A stretch of DNA of 12,074 nucleotides from contig FR880820.1 of the NCBI GenBank assembly GCA_000434615.1, positions 38,962 through 51,035 of the forward strand, given 5' to 3'. The translations under genes and the position numbers were made by a program. Source of the stretch: Clostridium sp. CAG:510 (GTDB lineage: Bacteria > Bacillota > Clostridia > Lachnospirales > Lachnospiraceae). This document shows positions 6,543 through 12,074 of the stretch, in pieces (the first letter of the stretch is position 1; each line of letters opens with the position of its first letter). The notes under the pieces are model-generated. The model did not search any database. It saw nothing but the letters and a program-made list of their open reading frames with translations, and was not told the DNA's origin.

Positions 6543-8430
6543 CCCATTCTTCGTACGCTTCTGAAAGCTGTCCGTCCGTTTCTTCGATTTTTTTGGAAAG
6601 CTCCTGCAGCTTTCCCACATCCGTTGCGATAGAAGGGTCGCACATCTTTTCTTCCAGAGATGCTTTTTCTTCTTCTAACTTTTCAATCCGCTGTTCGCAT
6701 TTCTTTAAGTCGTTTTCTTTCTTTCGTTTCTGTGCCTGTTCCTCTTTCTGCTGTTTCCAGTCCGTTTTGCTTTCGGTATCCTCGGTGGGAGCAGCGGCGG
6801 AAGCAGCCGGTGTATTTACGGCCAGTTGTTCCTTCTTTAAGAGGTAATAGTCGTAGTTGCCCAGATAATTGGTAAAGTCCCCGCCGGAAAGTTCCAAGAT
6901 GCGGTGGGCGGTTTTATTGATGAAATAACGGTCGTGGGAAACATAGAGTACGGTGCCTTCGTAGTGGTTTAAGGCATCCTCTAAGATTTCCTTTGACATA
7001 ATATCCAAATGGTTGGTGGGCTCGTCCAGGATTAAAAAGTTGGCATTGGAGAGCATCAGTTTTGCCAGGCTGACACGGCCTTTTTCACCGCCGCTCAAAT
7101 CGGCAATCCGCTTGAAAACATCATCCCCGGTAAAGAGGAAAGCCGCCAGTACATTGCGGATGCGGGTGTTGTCCAGGTACGGATACTCATCGGAAATTTC
7201 TTCAAAGAGGGTCTTTTCATCATGCAGTACATGGTGTTCCTGGTCGTAGTAACCGATTTCCACGTTGGAGCCTAATCGAAAGCTTCCGGCGTCCGCTTCG
7301 ATGAGCCGGTTGATGATTTTTAAAATCGTAGTTTTGCCGGTGCCGTTGTCCCCGATGATTGCCACATGCTCCCCGCGCTTTAACCGGAAGGAAAGGTGGG
7401 AGAAGAGCGTCTGGGAGCCGAAGGATTTTTTTAAGTCCTCCACGGTCAGCACATCGTTGCCGCTTAAAACGGCGGGAGTCAGGGTCAGATGCATATCGGA
7501 TTTTACTTCCGTGGGTTTGTCCAGCACCTCTATTTTATTTAACATTTTCTCGCGGCTTTCCGCACGCTTGATGGATTTTTCCCTGTTGAAGGAGCGGAGC
7601 TTTTCAATAACCTCCTCCTGATGTTTGATTTCCTGCTGCTGGTTCATATAGGCATTCCACTGGGCTATGCGGAGCTGTTCTTTTTTGACGGCATAGTCGG
7701 AATAGTTGCCGGCAAATACGGTGGAGCGTCCGTTGTCGATTTCAATGATTTTGGTAGCCAGTCTGTCCAGGAAGAAGCGGTCATGGGAAACGATTAAAAC
7801 CGCACCCCTGTAATTTTTAAGGTAGGTTTCCAGCCATGCAATGGATTGCATATCCAGGTGGTTGGTCGGCTCATCTAAAATAATAAGGTCGGGGGACAAA
7901 AGCAGAAGACGTCCCAGCGCCACACGGGTTTTCTGACCGCCGGAGAGGGCGGAAGTTTTTTTATCAAATTCTTCCTCCGTAAAGCCCAGCCCTTTTAAGA
8001 CGCCTATGAGCTCACTTTTGTATATATAACCGCCGCTTGCCTCAAAACGGTGGGTGAGCTGGCTGTATTCCTCCATGATTCCGGCCAGGCTTTCTTCGTC
8101 CGCATCCTTCATGGATTTTTCGGTTTCCCGTATTTTATGCTCCAGGGCAATCAAATCCTGCTTTACGGACAAAAGCTCTTCGTAGATGGTGTTATCATCC
8201 GACAGTCCGGCATTCTGGGAAAGATACCCCAGGCTTTTTCCCTTGCCTAAAATGACCTGGCCGTCATCGGCTGCCATTTCGCCTACAATAATCTTAAGAA
8301 GAGTGGACTTGCCGGCACCGTTGATGCCCACAATGGCTGCTTTTTCATGGTCCTCTATATGAAAAGAAATTTCTTTTAAGACTTCGTTTCCGACAAATGC
8401 TTTCTGTATATTCTGACAGGAAAGTATCAT
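6526..8430 (-). CDS. ydiF: ABC-F family ribosome-associated ATPase, YdiF-like
   Basis: This 634-aa protein has two tandem ABC ATPase domains and no membrane segment, the ABC-F plan of translation factors that bind the ribosomal E site. The first domain has Walker A GINGAGKST (35-43), signature LSGGQ (162-166) and Walker B LIILDEPTNHLD (182-193). The second has GDNGTGKTT (360-368), LSGGEKGR (445-452) and FLILDEPTNHLD (465-476). A charged interdomain linker (about 245-320) corresponds to the P-site tRNA interaction motif. An Ala/Pro-rich stretch (540-550) leads to a C-terminal coiled coil (555-634) rich in K/E/Q, as in the YdiF subgroup. The start has GAGGAA six bases upstream on the minus strand. 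In Bacillus subtilis ydiF is near rex (ydiH), and here it is divergent from rex, supporting the assignment. A role in relieving ribosome stalling or antibiotic protection cannot be read from sequence; the short linker does not suggest a resistance-type member. Confidence 0.9.
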   Translation of the reverse strand: MILSCQNIQKAFVGNEVLKEISFHIEDHEKAAIVGINGAGKSTLLKIIVGEMAADDGQVILGKGKSLGYLSQNAGLSDDNTIYEELLSVKQDLIALEHKIRETEKSMKDADEESLAGIMEEYSQLTHRFEASGGYIYKSELIGVLKGLGFTEEEFDKKTSALSGGQKTRVALGRLLLLSPDLIILDEPTNHLDMQSIAWLETYLKNYRGAVLIVSHDRFFLDRLATKIIEIDNGRSTVFAGNYSDYAVKKEQLRIAQWNAYMNQQQEIKHQEEVIEKLRSFNREKSIKRAESREKMLNKIEVLDKPTEVKSDMHLTLTPAVLSGNDVLTVEDLKKSFGSQTLFSHLSFRLKRGEHVAIIGDNGTGKTTILKIINRLIEADAGSFRLGSNVEIGYYDQEHHVLHDEKTLFEEISDEYPYLDNTRIRNVLAAFLFTGDDVFKRIADLSGGEKGRVSLAKLMLSNANFLILDEPTNHLDIMSKEILEDALNHYEGTVLYVSHDRYFINKTAHRILELSGGDFTNYLGNYDYYLLKKEQLAVNTPAASAAAPTEDTESKTDWKQQKEEQAQKRKKENDLKKCEQRIEKLEEEKASLEEKMCDPSIATDVGKLQELSKKIEETDGQLSEAYEEWERLAE

Positions 8431-8463
8431 GGTCTGTTCCTCACATTCTGTTTTGCTTTCTAT

Positions 8464-8492
8464 AGTTTACCGTCATGGAAAAATAATGTCAA
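8464..8492 (-). promoter_or_regulatory. Promoter of the ABC-F gene
   Basis: On the minus strand TTGACA (8492-8487) and TAAACT (8469-8464) are 17 bases apart, a full-match -35 with a 4-of-6 -10. The predicted start site lies about 25 bases upstream of the ABC-F ATG, allowing a short leader that contains its GAGGAA ribosome binding site. The -35 is 26 bases from the -35 of the divergent rex promoter. Confidence 0.65.
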
Positions 8493-8518
8493 ATTTTTCT
8501 GCATGGGGCGCGTCTGCG

Positions 8519-8536
8519 TTGACAATTTTTTAACAC
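8519..8536. promoter_or_regulatory. Probable Rex operator overlapping the rex -35 box
   Basis: TTGACAATTTTTTAACAC matches the clostridial Rex box TTGTTAANNNNTTAACAA at 11 of its 14 defined positions, with the right half TTAACA intact. The left half coincides with the -35 hexamer, which explains its two mismatches (AC for TT). Rex bound here would block polymerase, so rex is probably autoregulated and derepressed when NADH is high. The match is counted by eye; binding is inferred. Confidence 0.65.
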
Positions 8537-8547
8537 TCTTATATAAT
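8519..8547 (+). promoter_or_regulatory. Consensus sigma-A promoter of rex
   Basis: TTGACA (8519-8524) and TATAAT (8542-8547) are separated by exactly 17 bases: a perfect match to the vegetative consensus in an AT-rich spacer. Transcription should start near 8554. No other candidate promoter is visible before rex. Confidence 0.85.
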
Positions 8548-8597
8548 AAATTATAAATTCTTATGGAAAAGCAAGCTATAAAACAGGAGGCGTTAGT

Positions 8598-9251
8598 GTG
8601 GAAGGAAAAGGCATTTCCCAGGCGGTTATCGGGCGTCTGCCACGTTATTTCCGTTACTTGGGAGACTTAAAGGATGAAGGAGTGGAACGCATTTCTTCGC
8701 AGGAACTTTCCCGCAGAATGCAGGTAACCGCGTCGCAGATACGGCAGGATTTCAACAATTTCGGCGGCTTCGGACAGCAGGGTTACGGCTATAATGTAGA
8801 TTATCTGTATACGGAAATCGGAAAAATACTGGGACTCGACAAGACCCACCGGCTGATCATCATCGGCGCCGGCAACCTCGGACGGGCTCTCGGCAATTAT
8901 ATGAACTTTGAAAAGAGGGGCTTTATTTTAAAGGGAATATTCGATAAAAATCCGGCGCTCTGGGGAGAAAAGGTCCGGGAAATTACCGTTCAGCCCATGG
9001 ACAGAATGGAAGCGTTCATGCAGGAAAACGATATTGATATTGCGGTGCTCACCATTCCCAAAAACAGCGCCATTGACGTGGCGGAGGTACTGGTGAAATG
9101 CGGCGTCCGCGCCATTTGGAATTTTGCGCATGTGGATTTACAGGTTCCGCCCGAAATCCAGGTGGAAAACGTTCATCTTTCGGACAGTCTGATGAAGCTT
9201 TCCTACAATCTGGAGCAGGCAAACCGGAAGAAAGAAGAAGCTGATGCGTAG
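8598..9251 (+). CDS. rex: Redox-sensing transcriptional repressor Rex
   Basis: This 217-aa protein is a normal-length Rex, the homodimeric repressor that reads the NADH/NAD+ ratio and controls fermentation and electron-transfer genes in anaerobes. Residues 5-75 are the winged helix: AVIGRLPRYFRYL, the recognition region VTASQIRQDFNNFGGFGQQGYGYNV, where most Rex proteins have QIRKDLSYFGEFG. The Rossmann fold starts with the dinucleotide loop GAGNLGRA (90-97), and FDKNP (about 115-119) follows the second strand where Rex has its NAD-binding acidic residue. The C-terminal swapped helix is seen in VHLSDSLMKLSYNLEQ. The GTG start at 8598 has AGGAGG (8585-8590) at seven bases. Rex heads a plus-strand gene group with a coiled-coil protein and nnr, and is divergent from the ABC-F gene. 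The Rex box on its promoter indicates autoregulation. Confidence 0.95.
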   Translation: MEGKGISQAVIGRLPRYFRYLGDLKDEGVERISSQELSRRMQVTASQIRQDFNNFGGFGQQGYGYNVDYLYTEIGKILGLDKTHRLIIIGAGNLGRALGNYMNFEKRGFILKGIFDKNPALWGEKVREITVQPMDRMEAFMQENDIDIAVLTIPKNSAIDVAEVLVKCGVRAIWNFAHVDLQVPPEIQVENVHLSDSLMKLSYNLEQANRKKEEADA

Positions 9252-9252
9252 A

Positions 9253-9264
9253 GGTAAATTTACC
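9253..9264. repeat. Perfect 12-bp palindrome between rex and the coiled-coil gene
   Basis: GGTAAATTTACC is a perfect inverted repeat without a spacer, in the 27-base gap after the rex stop codon. It cannot form a good RNA hairpin and has no T-run, so it is not a terminator. It could be a protein-binding site or chance; nothing in the sequence decides this. Confidence 0.4.
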
Positions 9265-9278
9265 GGAAAGGCATCTGA

Positions 9279-9902
9279 ATGAAGAAGAAAGAAAAAGACT
9301 TTTATGAGGCGGTAAACGCCTACAATATCCCGGTGCTGACATTGGATCACAACTGGCACAAGCTGTTTGGAAACGAGGAAGCCACCCCAGCCGTAAAAGT
9401 GCTGCAGGAGGAGCTGAACGAGCTCTTAAAGAAGCAGGGCAGGGCGGCTACGGAAGGAAAAAAGACAGCCGCCTTAAAGAAGAAGCTGATGGAAGAGATC
9501 ATTCCGCTGGCAGATGCCTACAACAAAAAGGAAGACAAGGCAACCGAGAAAAAAATCGAAGAGCACAAGAGACTCATTGCTGAGTGCAACGAGAAGCTTA
9601 AGGACTACCGGCTGGAGTTAAATGCCCTGCCGGACGAAATAAAGGCAGTCAACAAAAAACTGATGTTTGCCACCATGGATATCTGCTACCGGCAGCTCAA
9701 TGAAAATACGGCAAGCATTGCGGCAGCGGAGGAATGGATACGGGACACGAGGATAGAATTAAAAAAACAGCTTATCCGGAAACAGGAAATGGAGCAGAAA
9801 AATCAGGAGCTGTATTCCTATATGCATTCCATTTTCGGAGTGGATGTCATCAATCTGTTTGACGGAGAATACGGAAATAAGGAGAGTAAAGAGGACGGTT
9901 GA
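9279..9902 (+). CDS. Unknown coiled-coil cytoplasmic protein between rex and nnr
   Basis: I do not recognise this 207-aa protein. GGAAAGG (9265-9271) sits seven bases before the ATG, supporting the start. The N-terminal 30 residues (FYEAVNAYNIPVLTLDHNWHKLF) look like a small conserved head with Trp26 and several aromatics. Residues about 35-75, 80-125 and 140-185 are long Lys/Glu/Leu-rich helices that should form an antiparallel coiled coil. The end, MHSIFGVDVINLFDG, again contains hydrophobic and aromatic residues, then a charged tail. There is no signal peptide, membrane segment or catalytic motif. It follows rex by 27 bases and runs directly into nnr, so it is probably cotranscribed with both. 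A structural, scaffold or secretion-chaperone-like role would fit its shape, but this is only inference. Confidence 0.8.
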   Translation: MKKKEKDFYEAVNAYNIPVLTLDHNWHKLFGNEEATPAVKVLQEELNELLKKQGRAATEGKKTAALKKKLMEEIIPLADAYNKKEDKATEKKIEEHKRLIAECNEKLKDYRLELNALPDEIKAVNKKLMFATMDICYRQLNENTASIAAAEEWIRDTRIELKKQLIRKQEMEQKNQELYSYMHSIFGVDVINLFDGEYGNKESKEDG

Positions 9903-9927
9903 GCACAACAGTCCTTTTTCAAATGAT

Positions 9928-11469
9928 ATGGAAAAGAAAAACGGAATCCTGCCTGTCAGCCTTGTAACGGCGGACGAGATGCGGGCATATGATACTTATA
10001 CCATACAGAATATCGGCATACACACGGAGGTTTTGATGGAGCGGGCGGCGCTTGCCCTTGCGGACGAATGCATGCTTCTTTTAAAAGATGCCCATAAAAA
10101 GCCCCGGGAGGCAAAAGCACTCTGCGTGTGCGGTACGGGAAATAACGGCGGCGACGGGCTCGCCTGCGCAAGACTTCTTGCGGACAGAGGTGTGGAAGTG
10201 AAGGTCCTGCTTGTGGGAAATAAGGAAAAATTAAGCGAAGCTGCCGCTTACGAATACCGGATTTTACAGGCTTACGGTGTCCCGGTGGTAAGCTTTGGAG
10301 AGGATGGTTTTCCGGCGGAGGAGTATTCCGTTATCGTGGATGCCCTGTTTGGCACCGGACTTTCCCGAAAGATAACCGGGGATTATAAGCAGGTGATTGA
10401 AACCATAAACGACCTACCGGGAAAGGTGGTGGCGGCGGATATTCCTTCCGGCATCGATTCGGACTCGGGCAAAATCTGGGGGACGGCAATCATGGCGGAC
10501 AGAACCGTTACCTTCGGCTTTGCCAAAAGAGGGCTGTATCTTTATCCGGGCGCTTCCTATGCCGGAAAGGTAAGGACTGCAGACATCGGCATTACGGAAA
10601 AAAGCTTCCGGACAGGGGAGCCTGGCATGTATACCCTGACGGGGGACGGACTTTCCCTCTTTCAAAACCGCAGACCGGACGGCAACAAGGGTACCTTCGG
10701 GAAAATCCTGATTGCGGCCGGCAGTAAAAATATGGCGGGAGCGGCTGTTCTCTGCGCGAAAAGCGCTTACCGGGCGGGAGTGGGCATGGTAAAACTGGTC
10801 ATTCCCGAATGTATCCGGGAGACAGTGCTTATGAGTTTACCGGAAGCCATGATTTTTTCCTACGAAAAAGAAGACGGACTTTCGGAAGCAGAGCAGGAAG
10901 AACTTAAGAAAAGCATGGACTGGGCGGATGTGCTCTTAGCAGGTCCCGGACTGGGGGAGGGAGAAGCGGCACGGACGCTTACGGAACTGTTTTTACGGAA
11001 CCGGGAGAAAAAGCTGCTTCTGGATGCGGATGCCCTGAACGCGTTAAGCAGGGAGGAAGCGCTTTATAAGCTGGCGGCGCAAAGAGGCGGCAATCTGGTG
11101 CTTACGCCCCATATGGGAGAGCTTGCGAGACTTCTTCATGTTCCGGTTTCCGAGGTGAAGGAGGATGAACTTGCCGCCACCCGGAAGCTGCAGGCGGATA
11201 TTCATGCGGTAATCGCCGGAAAAAGCGCCAGAACCTACGTCTGTGACGGCAGCCATAAAATATTCTTAAACACGGCGGGCAACGACCGGATGGCAACGGC
11301 GGGAAGCGGGGATGTTTTATCCGGCATGACAGGCGCCATGCTGGCAGGCGGACTTTCCCCCTACGAAGCGGCGGTGGCGGGCGTATACCTGCATGCTTGT
11401 GCGGGGGATGCCGCAGCAAAAAGGGAAATGGGCATGGGACTCTGCGCCACGGACCTTTTACGGGAATAG
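9928..11469 (+). CDS. nnr: Bifunctional NAD(P)HX epimerase / ADP-dependent NAD(P)HX dehydratase
   Basis: The product is 513 aa from ATG 9928 and repairs hydrated NADH and NADPH. Residues about 10-235 are the NnrE epimerase (YjeF_N): LVTADEMRAYD at the start, GTGNNGGDG (69-77), VDALFGTGL (137-145), and ADIPSGIDSDSG (about 170-181). Residues about 250-513 are the ribokinase-like NnrD dehydratase: GTFGKILIAAGS, LLAGPGLGEG, LLLDADALNALS, LTPHMGELARLL, and the catalytic NTAGNDRMATAGSGDVLSG with its GSGD at 459-462. The start is uncertain: the in-frame ATG at 9844 would add 28 residues that resemble no part of the family and would overlap the upstream gene by 59 bases, yet 9928 has no good ribosome binding site, suggesting coupled translation. 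The C-terminus stops at TDLLRE, about ten residues short of the usual family end. Position next to rex fits a NAD(H)-homeostasis role. Confidence 0.9.
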   Translation: MEKKNGILPVSLVTADEMRAYDTYTIQNIGIHTEVLMERAALALADECMLLLKDAHKKPREAKALCVCGTGNNGGDGLACARLLADRGVEVKVLLVGNKEKLSEAAAYEYRILQAYGVPVVSFGEDGFPAEEYSVIVDALFGTGLSRKITGDYKQVIETINDLPGKVVAADIPSGIDSDSGKIWGTAIMADRTVTFGFAKRGLYLYPGASYAGKVRTADIGITEKSFRTGEPGMYTLTGDGLSLFQNRRPDGNKGTFGKILIAAGSKNMAGAAVLCAKSAYRAGVGMVKLVIPECIRETVLMSLPEAMIFSYEKEDGLSEAEQEELKKSMDWADVLLAGPGLGEGEAARTLTELFLRNREKKLLLDADALNALSREEALYKLAAQRGGNLVLTPHMGELARLLHVPVSEVKEDELAATRKLQADIHAVIAGKSARTYVCDGSHKIFLNTAGNDRMATAGSGDVLSGMTGAMLAGGLSPYEAAVAGVYLHACAGDAAAKREMGMGLCATDLLRE

Positions 11470-11540
11470 AAAACGGAAATGGTATACCTTCAGATAAACT
11501 GGAAATACTAATACCAGATTTAGAAGAAGGGATGTTTTTT

Positions 11541-11882
11541 ATGAGAAGAGGAGATATTTATTACGCGGATTTACGTCCGGTTATCGGTTCCGAGCAGGGA
11601 GGTATCCGGCCGGTTCTGATTGTCCAGAACGATGTGGGCAACAAACACAGTCCCACCATTATCTGCGCTGCCATTACTTCCAGAATGAACAAGGCAAAGC
11701 TGCCCACACATATCGAGCTTTCCACGGAAAAATACGATATGGATAAGGACTCCGTGGTGCTTTTAGAGCAGCTCCGTACCATAGACAAAAAAAGGCTGAA
11801 GGATAAGGTGTGCCACCTGGATGCCCAGATTATGCAGAAGGTCAACAGGGCGCTCATGATAAGTCTGGAACTGAATACATAA
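11541..11882 (+). CDS. mazF: MazF/EndoA-type mRNA interferase toxin, no antitoxin gene seen
   Basis: This 113-aa protein closely matches the MazF/PemK fold and especially Bacillus EndoA (NdoA): RRGDIYYADLRPVIGSEQGG, then RPVLIVQNDVGN, AAITSR and KAKLPTHIEL. The catalytic pair corresponds to Arg23 (GIRPVL) and Thr46 (AAITSR). It is a single-strand mRNA-cleaving endoribonuclease. The start at 11541 follows AGAAGGG (11525-11531) at nine bases; the ATG at 11532 is too close to that site, though the frame is open further upstream. In Bacillus the toxin follows alr and its RHH antitoxin gene; here it follows nnr by 71 bases with neither gene between. The cognate antitoxin must be elsewhere, be encoded by something unrecognised, or be absent. 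Length and active site look intact. Confidence 0.9.
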   Translation: MRRGDIYYADLRPVIGSEQGGIRPVLIVQNDVGNKHSPTIICAAITSRMNKAKLPTHIELSTEKYDMDKDSVVLLEQLRTIDKKRLKDKVCHLDAQIMQKVNRALMISLELNT

Positions 11883-11896
11883 GACAAATGCCAAAC

Positions 11897-11925
11897 TTGA
11901 CGGAAATCGCCAATAATGGTATATT
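11897..11925 (+). promoter_or_regulatory. Promoter of the yebC-family gene
   Basis: TTGACG (11897-11902) and TATATT (11920-11925) are 17 bases apart, and the -10 is preceded by TGG (extended -10 type). It sits in the 98-base gap after mazF and leaves a leader of about 50 bases to the ATG at 11981. It suggests that the yebC-family gene is transcribed separately from the rex group. Confidence 0.7.
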
Positions 11926-11980
11926 TTAATGTGAGGTTTTACCGGAAAAAATAAAATAAGAAAATCTAAGGAGAAAGAAT

Positions 11981-12074
11981 ATGTCAGGACATTCAAAATT
12001 TGCGAACATTAAGCATAAAAAGGAAAAGAATGATGCAGCAAAGGGCAAGATTTTTACCATTATCGGAAGAGAAA
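11981..12074 (+). CDS. YebC/PmpR-family protein, N-terminal fragment (3' truncated)
   Basis: Only the first 31 codons are inside the window. They begin MSGHSKFANIKHKKEKNDAA and continue KGKIFTIIGRE, matching the highly conserved YebC N-terminus (MSGHSKWANIKH, GKIFTKL.RE). AAGGAG (11968-11973) lies seven bases before the ATG. The family has been described both as a DNA-binding regulator and, more recently, as a ribosome-associated translation factor that helps at proline stretches. The Lys-rich KHKKEKNDAAKG variant is common in clostridial members. Nothing past the N-terminal domain can be judged. Confidence 0.9.
   Translation, partial: MSGHSKFANIKHKKEKNDAAKGKIFTIIGRE

Noticed and set aside
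6526..8430. ABC-F protein as an antibiotic-resistance determinant
   Set aside because: The interdomain linker is not extended, and the C-terminal coiled coil and rex neighbourhood fit the housekeeping YdiF type; sequence alone does not support resistance.
11481..11488. GGTATACC palindrome in the nnr-mazF gap as an operator or promoter element
   Set aside because: It is only eight bases long, flanks do not extend it, and no -35 fits at proper spacing; chance is likely.
1..12074. CRISPR array, tRNA or rRNA genes, insertion sequences, phage or defence modules
   Set aside because: No repeat-spacer pattern, tRNA-like or rRNA sequence, transposase, integrase or paired terminal inverted repeats were seen on either strand.

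Overview
The window looks like chromosome from an anaerobic Firmicute, most likely a member of the Lachnospiraceae or a close Clostridia relative. The evidence is AGGAGG-type ribosome binding sites, consensus TTGACA/TATAAT promoters, a BspA-type leucine-rich-repeat surface protein, a PKTGD sortase-type cell-wall anchor, an anaerobe-style isopropylmalate-synthase-like citrate synthase candidate, and a clostridial type of Rex, YdiF-like ABC-F and YebC. Genus cannot be named from the sequence. Nearly all of the window is coding. No tRNA, rRNA, CRISPR array, insertion sequence or phage gene was seen, and no stretch above about 170 bases lacks a gene.

Region 1 (1-3050, plus strand) concerns the surface and proteolysis. 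It holds the 3' end of a sortase-anchored surface protein, a secreted LRR_5 protein whose C-terminal domain resembles the end of the first protein, and a compact subtilisin-like protease with no signal peptide or propeptide. A strong hairpin terminator contains the LRR stop codon and also covers the protease ribosome binding site.

Region 2 (3033-6486, plus strand) is a compact operon for 2-oxoglutarate synthesis: an HMGL-family enzyme best read as a Re-citrate synthase candidate, a GntR/FCD transcription factor, and a NADP-type isocitrate dehydrogenase. A near-consensus promoter carries a perfect 12-base palindrome over its -10 box, a plausible operator for the encoded GntR protein. The promoter lies in the tail of the protease gene and moves the enzyme's start codon to 3101. 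No aconitase is present in the window.

Region 3 (6511-8597) holds a minus-strand ABC-F ribosome-associated ATPase of the YdiF type, convergent with icd across a shared bidirectional terminator and divergent from rex. The 167-base rex/ABC-F spacer has a good promoter in each direction and a probable Rex box on the rex -35.

Region 4 (8598-11882, plus strand) is rex, an unknown coiled-coil protein, a bifunctional NAD(P)HX repair enzyme (nnr) and a MazF/EndoA-type toxin with no visible antitoxin. NADH sensing (Rex) and repair of damaged NAD(P)H (Nnr) make redox cofactors the likely theme. Region 5 (11897-12074) is the start of a YebC/PmpR-family gene with its own promoter.

Most of this is recognisable housekeeping and accessory content. 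I did not find a clearly new defence or mobile system. The best leads are the self-regulated citrate-synthase/icd operon, the antitoxin-less MazF, the conserved-looking coiled-coil partner of rex and nnr, and the terminator that overlaps both a stop codon and the next ribosome binding site.
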